Part shown: positions 6,925 through 15,039 of the stretch, piece after piece
Position numbering within the stretch: the stretch's first letter is position 1
How the letters are laid out: every line of letters starts with the position of its first letter
Source of the DNA: a virus
Direction: 5' to 3' (one strand)
IMG/VR virus record: IMGVR_UViG_3300047317_000290
Location: 1 to 40,669 of that record
Length of the DNA: 40,669 nt
Translations under genes and position numbers: made by a program
Notes under the pieces: model-generated
The model's database searches: none
Told to the model about the DNA's origin: nothing
What the model saw: only the letters and a program-made list of their open reading frames with translations

Positions 6925-8265
6925 TTGAACAAGCGCGAAATGCTCGCCGGTCTACTAGTGCAGCGTGCGGCCCTAAAGGCGCAGCTTGAAGGTCTGGTCG
7001 ATACCGCGACTACTGAGAAGCGCGGCCTTTCTGATGCCGAGACTGCGCAGTTCGACAAGGGCGAGGCTGATATCCGCGCCTTTGACGAGCGGGCTAAGGA
7101 ACTGCACGAGCAGATCGAGGCTGACGACGCTGCGGCCGAGATGGCCAAGCGGTATGCGCCGAAGCCTGGCGATGGCGTCAAGTCCGAGCCGGAGATTTAC
7201 CGGTCCGGTCATGGTGGCCGTTCCTACTTCCGCGACCTACACCTGTCCCGCAGCAAGGGCGACAGGGACGCGACTGACCGCCTTGTCCGCAACAACAAGG
7301 GTCGGGCTGAAGAGCGCGCGATTTCCACGTCCAACGGGGCTGGTGGCGAGTTCGTGCCGCCTCTCTGGCTAGAGAATGAGTTCGTCAAGTTTGCGCGCGC
7401 GGGTCGGATCACTGCCAACCTGACGCCGACTTTCCCGCTGCCCCCGGGCACTGATTCCATCAACGTGCCGAAGGTGTCTGGCGGTACTGCTGTCGCGGTT
7501 CAGACCACGCAGAACTCTGCGGTCCAGAACACCGACCTAACGACCACTTCGATTTCCAGTGGCGTTACCACGGTCGCGGGTGGCCAGACGGTTTCCCTTC
7601 AGCTTATCGAGCAGTCTCCGCTGAATATCGATGACGTGGTTCTATCGGACCTTGCGGCCGACTATGCGCGTCAGCTCAATACTCTTGTACTCAGCGGCTC
7701 GGGTACTTCTGGTCAGCCGACTGGAATTCTGACGCTTTCGGGCACTAACGCCATCGACTACAACCCGACTACGCCGAGCGCGTCCAACTTTTACTCGACG
7801 GTGGCGAATGCCATTCAGTCGATTCACACGAACCGATTCCTGCCGCCGGACACGATCGTCATGCACCCGCGTCGCTGGGCTTGGCTGACTGCTCAGGCGG
7901 ACAGCACCGGTCGCCCGCTGGTGGTCCCGGTTGCCAACGCGTACAACCCGATTGGCACTCCGGGTGCTGTGGCGTCTCAGGGCTATGTGGGCACCATGCT
8001 GGGCCTTCCGGTCTACGTGGATGCGCTTCTCCCGACGAACCTTGCTGCCGACGCTGGCACTGGTGAGGATGCGGTCGTTGTCGCGCGCATGGCTGACCTG
8101 ATGCTTTGGGAGTCGCACGTTCGCGCTGAGGCTTTTGAGCAGACGTACGCCAGCAACCTGTCTGTGTTCATTCGCCTGTACAACTACGTTTCCTTCCAGC
8201 CTGCCCGGTACCCCAAGTCCCTTTCGGTTATCACCGGTAAGGGTCTACAGGCTCCGGTTTTCTAA
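6925..8265 (+). CDS. Major capsid protein (HK97 fold) with delta domain
   Basis: 446 aa from TTG 6925, with GGAG six bases upstream. Residues 1-75 form a charged helical/coiled-coil region (QRAALKAQLEGL, AFDERAKELHEQIEADD), the scaffold-like delta domain expected to be cleaved by the protease upstream. The HK97 fold follows: GGEFVPPLWLENEFV, SINVPKVSGG, QLNTLVLSGSGTSGQPTGI, and the late VFIRLYNYVSFQPARYPKS. Capsomer subunit of the icosahedral head. Length is at the larger end for the family. Confidence 0.95.
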   Translation: MNKREMLAGLLVQRAALKAQLEGLVDTATTEKRGLSDAETAQFDKGEADIRAFDERAKELHEQIEADDAAAEMAKRYAPKPGDGVKSEPEIYRSGHGGRSYFRDLHLSRSKGDRDATDRLVRNNKGRAEERAISTSNGAGGEFVPPLWLENEFVKFARAGRITANLTPTFPLPPGTDSINVPKVSGGTAVAVQTTQNSAVQNTDLTTTSISSGVTTVAGGQTVSLQLIEQSPLNIDDVVLSDLAADYARQLNTLVLSGSGTSGQPTGILTLSGTNAIDYNPTTPSASNFYSTVANAIQSIHTNRFLPPDTIVMHPRRWAWLTAQADSTGRPLVVPVANAYNPIGTPGAVASQGYVGTMLGLPVYVDALLPTNLAADAGTGEDAVVVARMADLMLWESHVRAEAFEQTYASNLSVFIRLYNYVSFQPARYPKSLSVITGKGLQAPVF

Positions 8266-8286
8266 CAGTCCCTTAAGGGGGTGACC

Positions 8287-8667
8287 ATGGCGGCAACTCA
8301 TTACGACCGTTTCCGGCGACATGTCCGGCGGCTAATGGATCACCGTGGTCACCCCCGGCGGCTGCACATGTCCCATTTCGTGCGCATGCATCGCCGGGGC
8401 AGGCAGCTGAGTCGCACACAGAACAAACACCGTCAGGCTGCACGTCTTGCCGCTAAGAGCGCGAGGCTAAAAAGGAAACTTGGGCGCAAGGTCGCCAATC
8501 ACGGGCATGTGGTCCAGCACTCGGCCAAGCGGCGGCAGATCACGCGCCAGCTACATCGGGTACAGCGCAAGCAAATCCGCCGCGTCATTCAGCAGCGCCA
8601 CCCGCACAAGGGCAACCATAATCCTCGCTCAGGCGCAGCACATCGCCAGACTCGCCGATACCGCTAG
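8287..8667 (+). CDS. Extremely basic Arg/His-rich protein
   Basis: 126 aa from ATG 8287, preceded by AAGGGGG; GTG 8281 is an alternative. About a quarter of the residues are Arg and more than a tenth His, with only two Asp and no Glu. Third codon positions are mostly G or C, which supports real coding. No domain is recognised; the tone resembles nucleic-acid-binding or DNA-condensing proteins. Its position directly after the capsid gene suggests a head-associated role (internal protein, DNA contact or decoration), which is inference. Confidence 0.7.
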   Translation: MAATHYDRFRRHVRRLMDHRGHPRRLHMSHFVRMHRRGRQLSRTQNKHRQAARLAAKSARLKRKLGRKVANHGHVVQHSAKRRQITRQLHRVQRKQIRRVIQQRHPHKGNHNPRSGAAHRQTRRYR

Positions 8668-8676
8668 GGGCCCCGC

Positions 8677-9567
8677 TTGACCACTCAGACGATTTACTTT
8701 GCTGGCCAAGACGTCGGGCTCACGGCTAACCCGCTGGACGACGAAGGCAACCCCGCCACGGGCACTCTGGTCGTCTCTGTGGCCGTTACAAGCCCGCTGG
8801 GCACCGTTACCACACCGCCTGTGAGTTCGGCCGGTAGCGGGGCGTACAGCGCTGTTGTGCCCACCGTCTCAGCCGGTACATGGCTTGTGCGCTGGACGGC
8901 TACAGGCACGGGCGTGGGATGGGCCTACGAAGATCAGTTCACGGTCCGACCGCAAGGTGTCGAGCAACTCGTAGACCTGATCAGCGTCAAGAAGCACCTA
9001 AACATCCCGCTGAACGACACTAGACAGGACGAGGAGCTACAGGGCTTCATCCTTACCGCTGCCGACCAGGCACGCGATGTATGCGGCCCCTTCCTGCCGG
9101 AGCAACATACGCAGTACTTCAGCGGCGGACGGTCCACCATTCAGCCCGATTGGCTGCCGCTCGCATCCGTGCTGTCCATTACCGAGTATTACGGGCTGTC
9201 GGGCTTCACGCTCACTGAACAGCCCCTTGGCGGACAGACTGACGCTTTCGCATTCACCGTTGATTACACCACGGGTCAAATCACACGGCGCACGTTCGGC
9301 GGGGATGCTGCGCTATTTGCGGCTGGCTCCAAGAACATCAAGGTCGTGTACACGGCGGGCACCTCCGGCCAAATCCCATTCACCATTCGTCTAGGCGCTC
9401 TAGAGCTGATTCGCCACCTATGGCAGCAAACGCAGAACAGCGGTCGCCCCAAGTTTGGCTCTGCCGGAATGGATGGCGAGTCGATGGGCGTCCCCATGGG
9501 CTTTGCGCTGCCTGACCGTGTGATCGAGCTGTGGGGCCCGAAGCGTAGACCCCCGGGAATCGCCTAA
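8677..9567 (+). CDS. Head-tail connector with N-terminal Ig-like domain
   Basis: 296 aa from TTG 8677. Residues 1-93 look like an Ig-type beta sandwich (ATGTLVVSVAVTSPLGT, WLVRWTATGTG). From about 97 on the protein follows the HK97 gp6-like connector pattern (LISVKKHLNIPLNDTRQDEE, LTAADQARDVCGP, RLGALELIRHLWQ). Such proteins sit under the portal as the head completion ring. The fused Ig-like part is unusual for a connector and could be surface-exposed. The stop overlaps the next ATG (TAATG). Confidence 0.75.
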   Translation: MTTQTIYFAGQDVGLTANPLDDEGNPATGTLVVSVAVTSPLGTVTTPPVSSAGSGAYSAVVPTVSAGTWLVRWTATGTGVGWAYEDQFTVRPQGVEQLVDLISVKKHLNIPLNDTRQDEELQGFILTAADQARDVCGPFLPEQHTQYFSGGRSTIQPDWLPLASVLSITEYYGLSGFTLTEQPLGGQTDAFAFTVDYTTGQITRRTFGGDAALFAAGSKNIKVVYTAGTSGQIPFTIRLGALELIRHLWQQTQNSGRPKFGSAGMDGESMGVPMGFALPDRVIELWGPKRRPPGIA

Positions 9568-10034
9568 TGCCCATACCTGGTACGAGTTCGCCCGCTGTAC
9601 GCAAGTACCTCTTTGATCAGCTCACCGCGACGCTGACGCCCGATCCCAATGTACCTACAGCCCGCCTTCTGGTCTGCTATGACGAACCTGGGCCTGACCA
9701 GCCTGACGACATTGTGGCGGTCGGCAAGGTCCACCGCACGGTGTCTGTGAACTCCATGGTCGGCGGGGGTGGCGCCGGATGGCTTGAAGAGCGGTACACC
9801 CTGGAAATTGAAATTGACGTCTATCGGGGTAACGACGACCCTCAGTACGTCTATCAGCGCTCGTGTGATCTGGCCGACGCTGCCATTGCGATTGTCCGCG
9901 CCGATCCCTCGCTGGGTGGGCATGTGCTGAAGGCTAGACCCCAGTCCACTACGCATGACGTGACGTGGGATGACAAGCATATGGGGCGGCATGGCACTGT
10001 CACAGTCGAAATCGAGTGCTACCAGCGCATCTAA
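9567..10034 (+). CDS. Probable tail terminator or head-tail joining protein
   Basis: 155 aa. It lies between connector and tail tube genes, the usual place of the tail terminator (lambda gpU-like). The pattern (SPAVRKYLFDQLTATL at the N-terminus, LEIEIDVYRGNDDPQ in the middle, VTVEIECYQRI at the end) fits that alpha/beta family: N-terminal helix, long strands and a C-terminal strand. The assignment rests mainly on gene order. The stop codon's last base begins palindrome copy C. Confidence 0.6.
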   Translation: MPIPGTSSPAVRKYLFDQLTATLTPDPNVPTARLLVCYDEPGPDQPDDIVAVGKVHRTVSVNSMVGGGGAGWLEERYTLEIEIDVYRGNDDPQYVYQRSCDLADAAIAIVRADPSLGGHVLKARPQSTTHDVTWDDKHMGRHGTVTVEIECYQRI

Positions 10035-10059
10035 CCACCTACAGGAAACTGTAGGTGGT
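10034..10059 (+). repeat. GAAA-loop palindrome, copy C
   Basis: Perfect 11-bp arms and GAAA loop. It overlaps the TAA stop of the upstream gene by one base, exactly as copy B does. Confidence 0.85.
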
Positions 10060-10078
10060 ACTACCCGAGGGACCCTCT

Positions 10079-10291
10079 ATGCCTCTTTTTGCCTACGTCG
10101 GCACTGAAGATCTGTACTACCCAACGCTGGGAATCGAAGCTGTTCCGGGTGTCGTGCTCGACCTTGCCGAAGCGCCCGACGATGGCCGCTGGGAGTCACA
10201 GGCCACGCCCAAGGGTGCCGCGCCGCTACCGCCGGAGAACTCGCAGCCTGCGGCCGTGCCTGTCGCTGACCCCGAACCCACTAACCTCTAA
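10079..10291 (+). CDS. Small acidic hypothetical protein before the tail tube gene
   Basis: 70 aa from ATG 10079; an upstream GTG at 10055 lies against the palindrome and is less likely. The first half (FAYVGTEDLYYPTLGIEAVPG) looks like short strands, and the second half is Pro/Ala-rich and probably disordered (PPENSQPAAVPVADPEP). Small proteins of this kind appear near the tail tube gene in several Streptomyces phages. Function unknown. Confidence 0.65.
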   Translation: MPLFAYVGTEDLYYPTLGIEAVPGVVLDLAEAPDDGRWESQATPKGAAPLPPENSQPAAVPVADPEPTNL

Positions 10292-10302
10292 GGGCTGCCG
10301 AT

Positions 10303-11268
10303 ATGACGTTTTCTTCCGATCTTTCTTTCATGGGCATTTCCAAGGAAGTGCAGCTAGGCACCCCGGTTCCGGCTACTGCGTTTATTCCGGTGGACAAGCC
10401 AGCCCCCAAGGACGCTGTAACGCTCCTACAGGACAAGGGTCTGCGCGGGTCCATGGTGGAGACCTATAACGAGATCGCTGGCCCGAAGCATTCGACCTTT
10501 GATTTCGGCGGAGATGTCTTCCCCGACACCATTGGCTGGCTTCTGGCTGGTGTGCTCGGCGACGTAACGACCACGGGCGCAAGTGCTCCGTTCACTCATG
10601 CTATGTCGGTTCTGAACAGCGGGCAGGGGCAGCCGAAGAGCTACACGCTGACCGACTATTACGCGACTGGCACGCGGCAGTACCCGGGCGCGAAGTTCAG
10701 CGAGCTGTCTTTTAAATTCAATGGCGACAGCATGCTGACCTACTCGACTAAGGCCACTGCGTTTCCCTCGCTCACGACCACGGTTCCCACCCCGTCTTTC
10801 ACTGGCGTTCCGCCGATTGCGGCATGGACTGGTTCTGTGTCTATCGCTGGCACCCCGGTCACTACCGTCCTTGACGGCGAAGTCACGATCAAGCGGCCGG
10901 TCACCGTTATCCAGCCCGTCGCTGGCTCCCAGAACCCCGGCAACATTTGGTCGGGCCCTGTGTCGGTCGACGGAAAAATGACGCTGGTCATGGAAGACGA
11001 CACGCAGCTAACGAACTATTTGAACGTGACGCAGCCGTCGCTAGACATCAATTTCTCGTCCGGCACTGGTGCTGCCGCCACTCAGGTCAAGCTCCATATG
11101 ACGAACGTCACCTATTCCGCTGCCGATATCGGGCGCGGTAAGGACTATGTGGAAATCGCCGTGAGCTTCAGTGCCCGCGCGAACATTACCGACATTGGCG
11201 CTTCCGGCGGTTACTCGCCGATCAAGGCCACCATTCAGAACGCTATTGCATCGGGGACTTACGCCTAA
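10303..11268 (+). CDS. Major tail (tube) protein
   Basis: 321 aa. It begins MTFSSDLSFMGISKEVQLGT, then has beta-rich stretches (AKFSELSFKFNGDSMLTYST, GEVTIKRPVTVIQ, VKLHMTNVTYSAADIGRGKD) typical of siphovirus tail tube subunits of actinophages. Position between the terminator-like gene and the frameshifted chaperones supports it. Hexameric rings of this protein stack around the tape measure to form the tail tube. The stop overlaps the next ATG (TAATG). Confidence 0.85.
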   Translation: MTFSSDLSFMGISKEVQLGTPVPATAFIPVDKPAPKDAVTLLQDKGLRGSMVETYNEIAGPKHSTFDFGGDVFPDTIGWLLAGVLGDVTTTGASAPFTHAMSVLNSGQGQPKSYTLTDYYATGTRQYPGAKFSELSFKFNGDSMLTYSTKATAFPSLTTTVPTPSFTGVPPIAAWTGSVSIAGTPVTTVLDGEVTIKRPVTVIQPVAGSQNPGNIWSGPVSVDGKMTLVMEDDTQLTNYLNVTQPSLDINFSSGTGAAATQVKLHMTNVTYSAADIGRGKDYVEIAVSFSARANITDIGASGGYSPIKATIQNAIASGTYA

Positions 11269-11705
11269 TGATCCACGTTACTCTTCCCTCGGGCGCTACC
11301 GCTGATCTTCGCCCTGTCTCTGATGTCACTGAACGCCAGCGTAGGCCCATCAAGCGGATCCAGGCCCAGCTAGCGGCCCGTCCGGTTTTCGCTGCGGCAG
11401 TCCGGGAAGCTGAGGCGGCAGCGAAGGCCGAGGGAGGCGAGCTGACTCCTGATGCTCAGATGCGAATTGCTGCGGGTATGGGCGACGCCTTTGATCTGCT
11501 AGAGGAGCTGAACGACTCCCTTGTAGTCGCGATGGTCGCCGGTTGGTCCTTCGGCTTCGCCGTTTCCATGGATGCCGTTCAGGATGTCCCTGGTGCCGAC
11601 CTTGACGCGCTCCGCAAGGAATGCTCCCCGTACCTGCACCAGCTATTGCCGGATTTTGAGGTCTCGGCGGAGCCTGATTCCCCTACCGCTCCCTCTGGCG
11701 CCTAA
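11268..11705 (+). CDS. Tail assembly chaperone, short form (gpG-like)
   Basis: 145 aa, helical and acidic (AAAVREAEAAAKAEGG, FDLLEELNDSLVVAMVAGW). Position between tube and tape measure and the overlapping -1 frame downstream identify it as the first tail chaperone, which binds the tape measure during tail assembly. The last 26 codons run past a -1 stop at 11675-11677, so a -1 shift must occur between there and the zero-frame TAA at 11703. Confidence 0.85.
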   Translation: MIHVTLPSGATADLRPVSDVTERQRRPIKRIQAQLAARPVFAAAVREAEAAAKAEGGELTPDAQMRIAAGMGDAFDLLEELNDSLVVAMVAGWSFGFAVSMDAVQDVPGADLDALRKECSPYLHQLLPDFEVSAEPDSPTAPSGA

Positions 11706-11911
11706 GCCAGGCACTAGAGGGAAGCTTTGAGTTCAAGCCGGACGCGCTGCCCCTAGAGGAATATCGGACGTGGCGACTGTGCACTCTCATGCGCTGTCGC
11801 CCGTCTGAGCTGGACAGCGAATCGGCCGTTACGCTCGATTGGCTACTGGCAGTAGATGATGCGGTGGCGCGTGCCCGGCGGAGTGCTGAAGAAAGGGCCG
11901 CGAATGGATGA
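11678..11911 (+). CDS. -1 frameshift extension of the tail assembly chaperone (gpT-like)
   Basis: The -1 frame is open from 11678 to the TGA at 11909-11911 and encodes about 70 residues with good coding character (ALEGSFEFKPDALPLEEYRT, DWLLAVDDAVARARRSAEER) but has no start codon or ribosome site of its own. Known siphoviruses make a G-T fusion by programmed -1 frameshifting here. The best-looking slip site is TTCCCCT (11678-11684), a weak match to the X XXY YYZ rule. The fusion would be translated from 11268. The next gene starts inside the last codons (11904). Confidence 0.75.
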   Translation, partial: FPYRSLWRLSQALEGSFEFKPDALPLEEYRTWRLCTLMRCRPSELDSESAVTLDWLLAVDDAVARARRSAEERAANG

Positions 11912-12401
11912 TGGAGTCAGCGCCCTAATAGAAGGCGCTAAGGCTGCACAGCTTGAGCTAGCGGCTATGGATGCTCGGGCAGATGCGGCCACCATTGCGG
12001 CCCTGAAGAAAGTCCAGTCGCTTACCGCTGCCCGTGTCCGGTCTCGTCTCCGTGGTCGTCCCCGTTGGTCTCACCGTGGGCAGGGACTGCGCTGGAAGTT
12101 TGTAAAGCCCTTTGACACGGGCGGTGGCAAGTCGCACATCACCCGCTCTGGTGGACCCGGGCGGTTTACCGGCACGCTAGGTGGGGCGGTTAAGGGGAGT
12201 AGGCGCCCCCGCAGGAAGGGCTTTGGCACGTATTCCGCAATCGTTTTTGTGGGCAGCAAGAACGGCAAGATAGTCAATATCTACAAATCTAAGCTCGAAG
12301 GAAAGTACCCGTACTTCAAACCGGGTGTGAAGTCGGCTGAGCCCAAAATGCCTGCCGTGTGGGAAGCCGCATACGCGAAGGCAACAAAAACAACAAAGTA
12401 G
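11904..12401 (+). CDS. Basic protein before the tape measure (possibly HK97 gp10-like)
   Basis: 165 aa from ATG 11904, overlapping the end of the frameshifted chaperone. Two parts: an acidic helical N-terminus (SALIEGAKAAQLELAAMDAR) and a basic region (RSRLRGRPRWSHRGQGLRW, GSRRPRRKGFG), ending with KYPYFKPGVKSAEPKMP and a helix. The ending resembles HK97 gp10-type tail or head-tail joining proteins, which normally lie before the tail tube gene, so the position would be unusual. Function uncertain; tail assembly is inferred from context. Confidence 0.55.
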   Translation: MDDGVSALIEGAKAAQLELAAMDARADAATIAALKKVQSLTAARVRSRLRGRPRWSHRGQGLRWKFVKPFDTGGGKSHITRSGGPGRFTGTLGGAVKGSRRPRRKGFGTYSAIVFVGSKNGKIVNIYKSKLEGKYPYFKPGVKSAEPKMPAVWEAAYAKATKTTK

Positions 12402-12410
12402 GGGGTAGCT

Positions 12411-14984
12411 ATGGGCACGTTGCCCCCGGTCATAGTGGAATTCCTTGGCCGCAAGACCGGCTTTTCGGCTACGGCTAAGGGTGTCAGAACTGAGCTAGCC
12501 GAGGTAGAGGCTCAAGGGGCCGGTAACATGGCTCGGCTTGGCGCTGTCTCTAAGGCGGCCCTTCTGGGCATTGGTGTGGCAGCGGCTTTCACAGCAGTCA
12601 AGACCATTCACATGGCGGGTGATTTCCAGACTGCCATGACCCGCGTGCAGACCGGTGCAGGTGAAGCCGCTTCAAACATGAAGATGGTTTCGAATGGTGT
12701 GCTGAATATGGCTGGCGAGGTCGGCCAATCGACGCAGCAACTGACCACGGGCCTGTACACGGTCGAGTCTGCCGGTTATCACGGGGCCGACGCGCTCACG
12801 GTCCTGAAGACCTCAGCCATGGGCGCGAAGGTTGGTGCCGCTGAGCTGGGCACAGTGACCGACGCTGTAACGACTGCGCTGAATGCTTACAAGATGAGCG
12901 CCTCAGACTCTGTGCCGGTCATGAACGCGCTGGTTGCCACTGAAGCCGAAGGCAAGACCAACATGGAAGCCCTAGCAGGTTCCATGGCGTCCATTCTGCC
13001 GGTTGCTGCGGCTGCGCATGTGGGCCTTAACGAGGTTCTCGGCGCAATGGCCACGATGACCGCTCAGGGCACCAGCGCAGATGTGGCCGCTACGTATCTG
13101 CGGCAGACGATCGGGCAGCTTTCCAACCCGACGGCAAAAGCGGCCACCACCATGAAGGGGCTCGGCCTAAACGCCGTTCAGGTGGCGCAGGATCTTGGTT
13201 CCCATGGTCTCGCCTACACGCTGAACGAGCTGACCACCGCCATTACGCAGCACATGGGCCCCAGCGGCACGGTCCTGATTCAGACTCTGCAAAAGGCCGC
13301 GTCGAATTCGAAGGATTTCAACGGGCAGCTCAACAAACTGAGCGGGTCGCAGAAAACCTACATCGGAGCTTTGGCGACGATGGTGGGCGGCACGAAGTCC
13401 ATGATGGGCGCGCTAGAGCTTACTGGCTCACATATGCAGACGTTCCAGAGCAACGTCAAGGGAATTAGCCAGCACGTCGCGGCTGGTGGAAAAAACGTCG
13501 AAGGCTGGGCCGAGGTTCAGAAGACGTTCAACCAGCGACTAGCTGAGGCCAAGGGCTCTATGCAAGCGCTCGGCATTCAGATCGGTCTACAGCTTTTGCC
13601 CGTGGCCACAAAGCTCATGGGCGCGTTTGCCAAAATCGCCGAAGTGGCAGCGAGAAACCATACGGCGCTGCTGCTATTCGTAGGTGCACTAGGCGCTGTT
13701 GCCATAGGCATGGGCATTGCTGCTGCGGCATCATGGGATTTCGACGCATCGCTTCTTGCCAACCCGCTCACGTGGATCGTGGTCGGCATCATCGCCGTTG
13801 TCGCCGCACTGGTTCTGCTGATCACGCACTGGCAGGATGTAGCTTCCTGGCTCGGCAGCGTCTGGCACTCAGTGGTCAACGGTTTGGGCGTCGCCTGGCA
13901 TTGGCTGGTCGGCGTGACCGAGAGCGCGTGGCACGCAATATCCAGCGCGGTAGTGACTGCCTGGCATGCTGTTGCTTCGTTCTTCTCCTCAGCCTGGCAT
14001 GCGGTGGCTGATCCGCTGGTGACCGGCTGGCACTACGTAGCGAATATCACGTCCGCTGTCTGGAATGGCATAAGCGGATTTTTCAAAAAGTGGTGGCCGC
14101 TACTGCTCGTGATTTTCATGCCATTCGTCGCGCTACTTATCCACGTGTGGCACACGTCTCACGACGCGATTATGAAAACAGCGAGTTCGGTGTGGGGCGC
14201 AATAAAGTCGTTCCTGTCGGCAACCTGGGGCGTCATTCAGTCAATTGCTTCAGCGGCGTGGGGCGCCATCAAGGTCGTCATTATTCAGCCGCTGCAAGAA
14301 GTCTGGTCGGTCATTAAGGCCGGATGGAACATGATCTCCCCGTGGCTTTCCAAAGCCTGGCACGGAATCAGTTCGGCGGCGTCGTTCATATGGGGTCTGA
14401 TCAAGGAATACATGGTTCAGCCCATCGAAAGTGCCTGGCACGCCATAACGCGTGTAGTCGGGCAGATCAAGGACGCCATTTCCAACGGTCTGCACGGGGC
14501 GCTGAATGCCGTCAAGAGCGTGGGTAGCTGGTTCGAGAGCATCGGATCTTCTATCGTTGAGGGCATTGTTCACGGCGTGGAAAACGGCGCTAGTTGGCTG
14601 TTCGACTCGTTGAAGAACCTCGCCAGTAATGCGCTGAGTAACGCAAAGAGCTTCCTTGGCATCAATTCGCCTTCGCGGGTTTTCGCGCAGGAAGTCGGCC
14701 ACTGGATCCCGCACGGTATCGCTGAGGGCATCAAGGGCTCGGCACACGTTGTCAGTCAGGCTGTCAGTGCCGCCACAGGCGCTTCGCTGGGTGGGCTGTC
14801 CATGGATGGCGGCTCTGTGAGTCTCGGTATGGGCACCTCTGGCAACGGCGGTTCTACGACCGTGGTCAACGTCCACGTCGAGGGCTCTGTGATGGCTGAG
14901 CAGGATCTACGCGACCTGTTCCAGCGGGAGATGCTCCGCCTAGGGTCCCGCAACTCAACCACATGGGCAAAGTTCAAGCGCTAG
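12411..14984 (+). CDS. Tape measure protein
   Basis: 857 aa, the longest helical protein of the tail module. The N-terminal ~350 residues follow the TP901-type tape measure domain (GDFQTAMTRVQTGAGEA, LTTGLYTVESAGYHGADALT). Around 420-470 come two membrane-like segments (LLLFVGALGAVAIGMGIAAA and WIVVGIIAVVAALVLLI), followed by Trp/His/Ala repeats (SAWHAI, SAWHAV) up to ~690. The C-terminus has SFLGINSPSRVFAQEVGHWIP, common in this family. By the usual ~0.15 nm per residue it predicts a tail near 130 nm. It sets tail length and is ejected with the DNA. Confidence 0.93.
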   Translation: MGTLPPVIVEFLGRKTGFSATAKGVRTELAEVEAQGAGNMARLGAVSKAALLGIGVAAAFTAVKTIHMAGDFQTAMTRVQTGAGEAASNMKMVSNGVLNMAGEVGQSTQQLTTGLYTVESAGYHGADALTVLKTSAMGAKVGAAELGTVTDAVTTALNAYKMSASDSVPVMNALVATEAEGKTNMEALAGSMASILPVAAAAHVGLNEVLGAMATMTAQGTSADVAATYLRQTIGQLSNPTAKAATTMKGLGLNAVQVAQDLGSHGLAYTLNELTTAITQHMGPSGTVLIQTLQKAASNSKDFNGQLNKLSGSQKTYIGALATMVGGTKSMMGALELTGSHMQTFQSNVKGISQHVAAGGKNVEGWAEVQKTFNQRLAEAKGSMQALGIQIGLQLLPVATKLMGAFAKIAEVAARNHTALLLFVGALGAVAIGMGIAAAASWDFDASLLANPLTWIVVGIIAVVAALVLLITHWQDVASWLGSVWHSVVNGLGVAWHWLVGVTESAWHAISSAVVTAWHAVASFFSSAWHAVADPLVTGWHYVANITSAVWNGISGFFKKWWPLLLVIFMPFVALLIHVWHTSHDAIMKTASSVWGAIKSFLSATWGVIQSIASAAWGAIKVVIIQPLQEVWSVIKAGWNMISPWLSKAWHGISSAASFIWGLIKEYMVQPIESAWHAITRVVGQIKDAISNGLHGALNAVKSVGSWFESIGSSIVEGIVHGVENGASWLFDSLKNLASNALSNAKSFLGINSPSRVFAQEVGHWIPHGIAEGIKGSAHVVSQAVSAATGASLGGLSMDGGSVSLGMGTSGNGGSTTVVNVHVEGSVMAEQDLRDLFQREMLRLGSRNSTTWAKFKR

Positions 14985-14987
14985 TAC

Positions 14988-15019
14988 GGGACCACCTACA
15001 GGAAACTGTAGGTGGTCCC
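14988..15019 (+). repeat. GAAA-loop palindrome, copy D (extended)
   Basis: The core palindrome is extended by GGG/CCC, making a 14-bp stem. It sits between the tape measure stop and the ribosome site of the tail tip gene. Confidence 0.85.
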
Positions 15020-15039
15020 CTTCTGAGGGGTAGGTGCAC

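Noticed and set aside
14598-14620. Element-like CGACTCGTTG in the tape measure gene
   Set aside because: GGCTGTTCGACTCG has an inserted base and no block B at offset 22.
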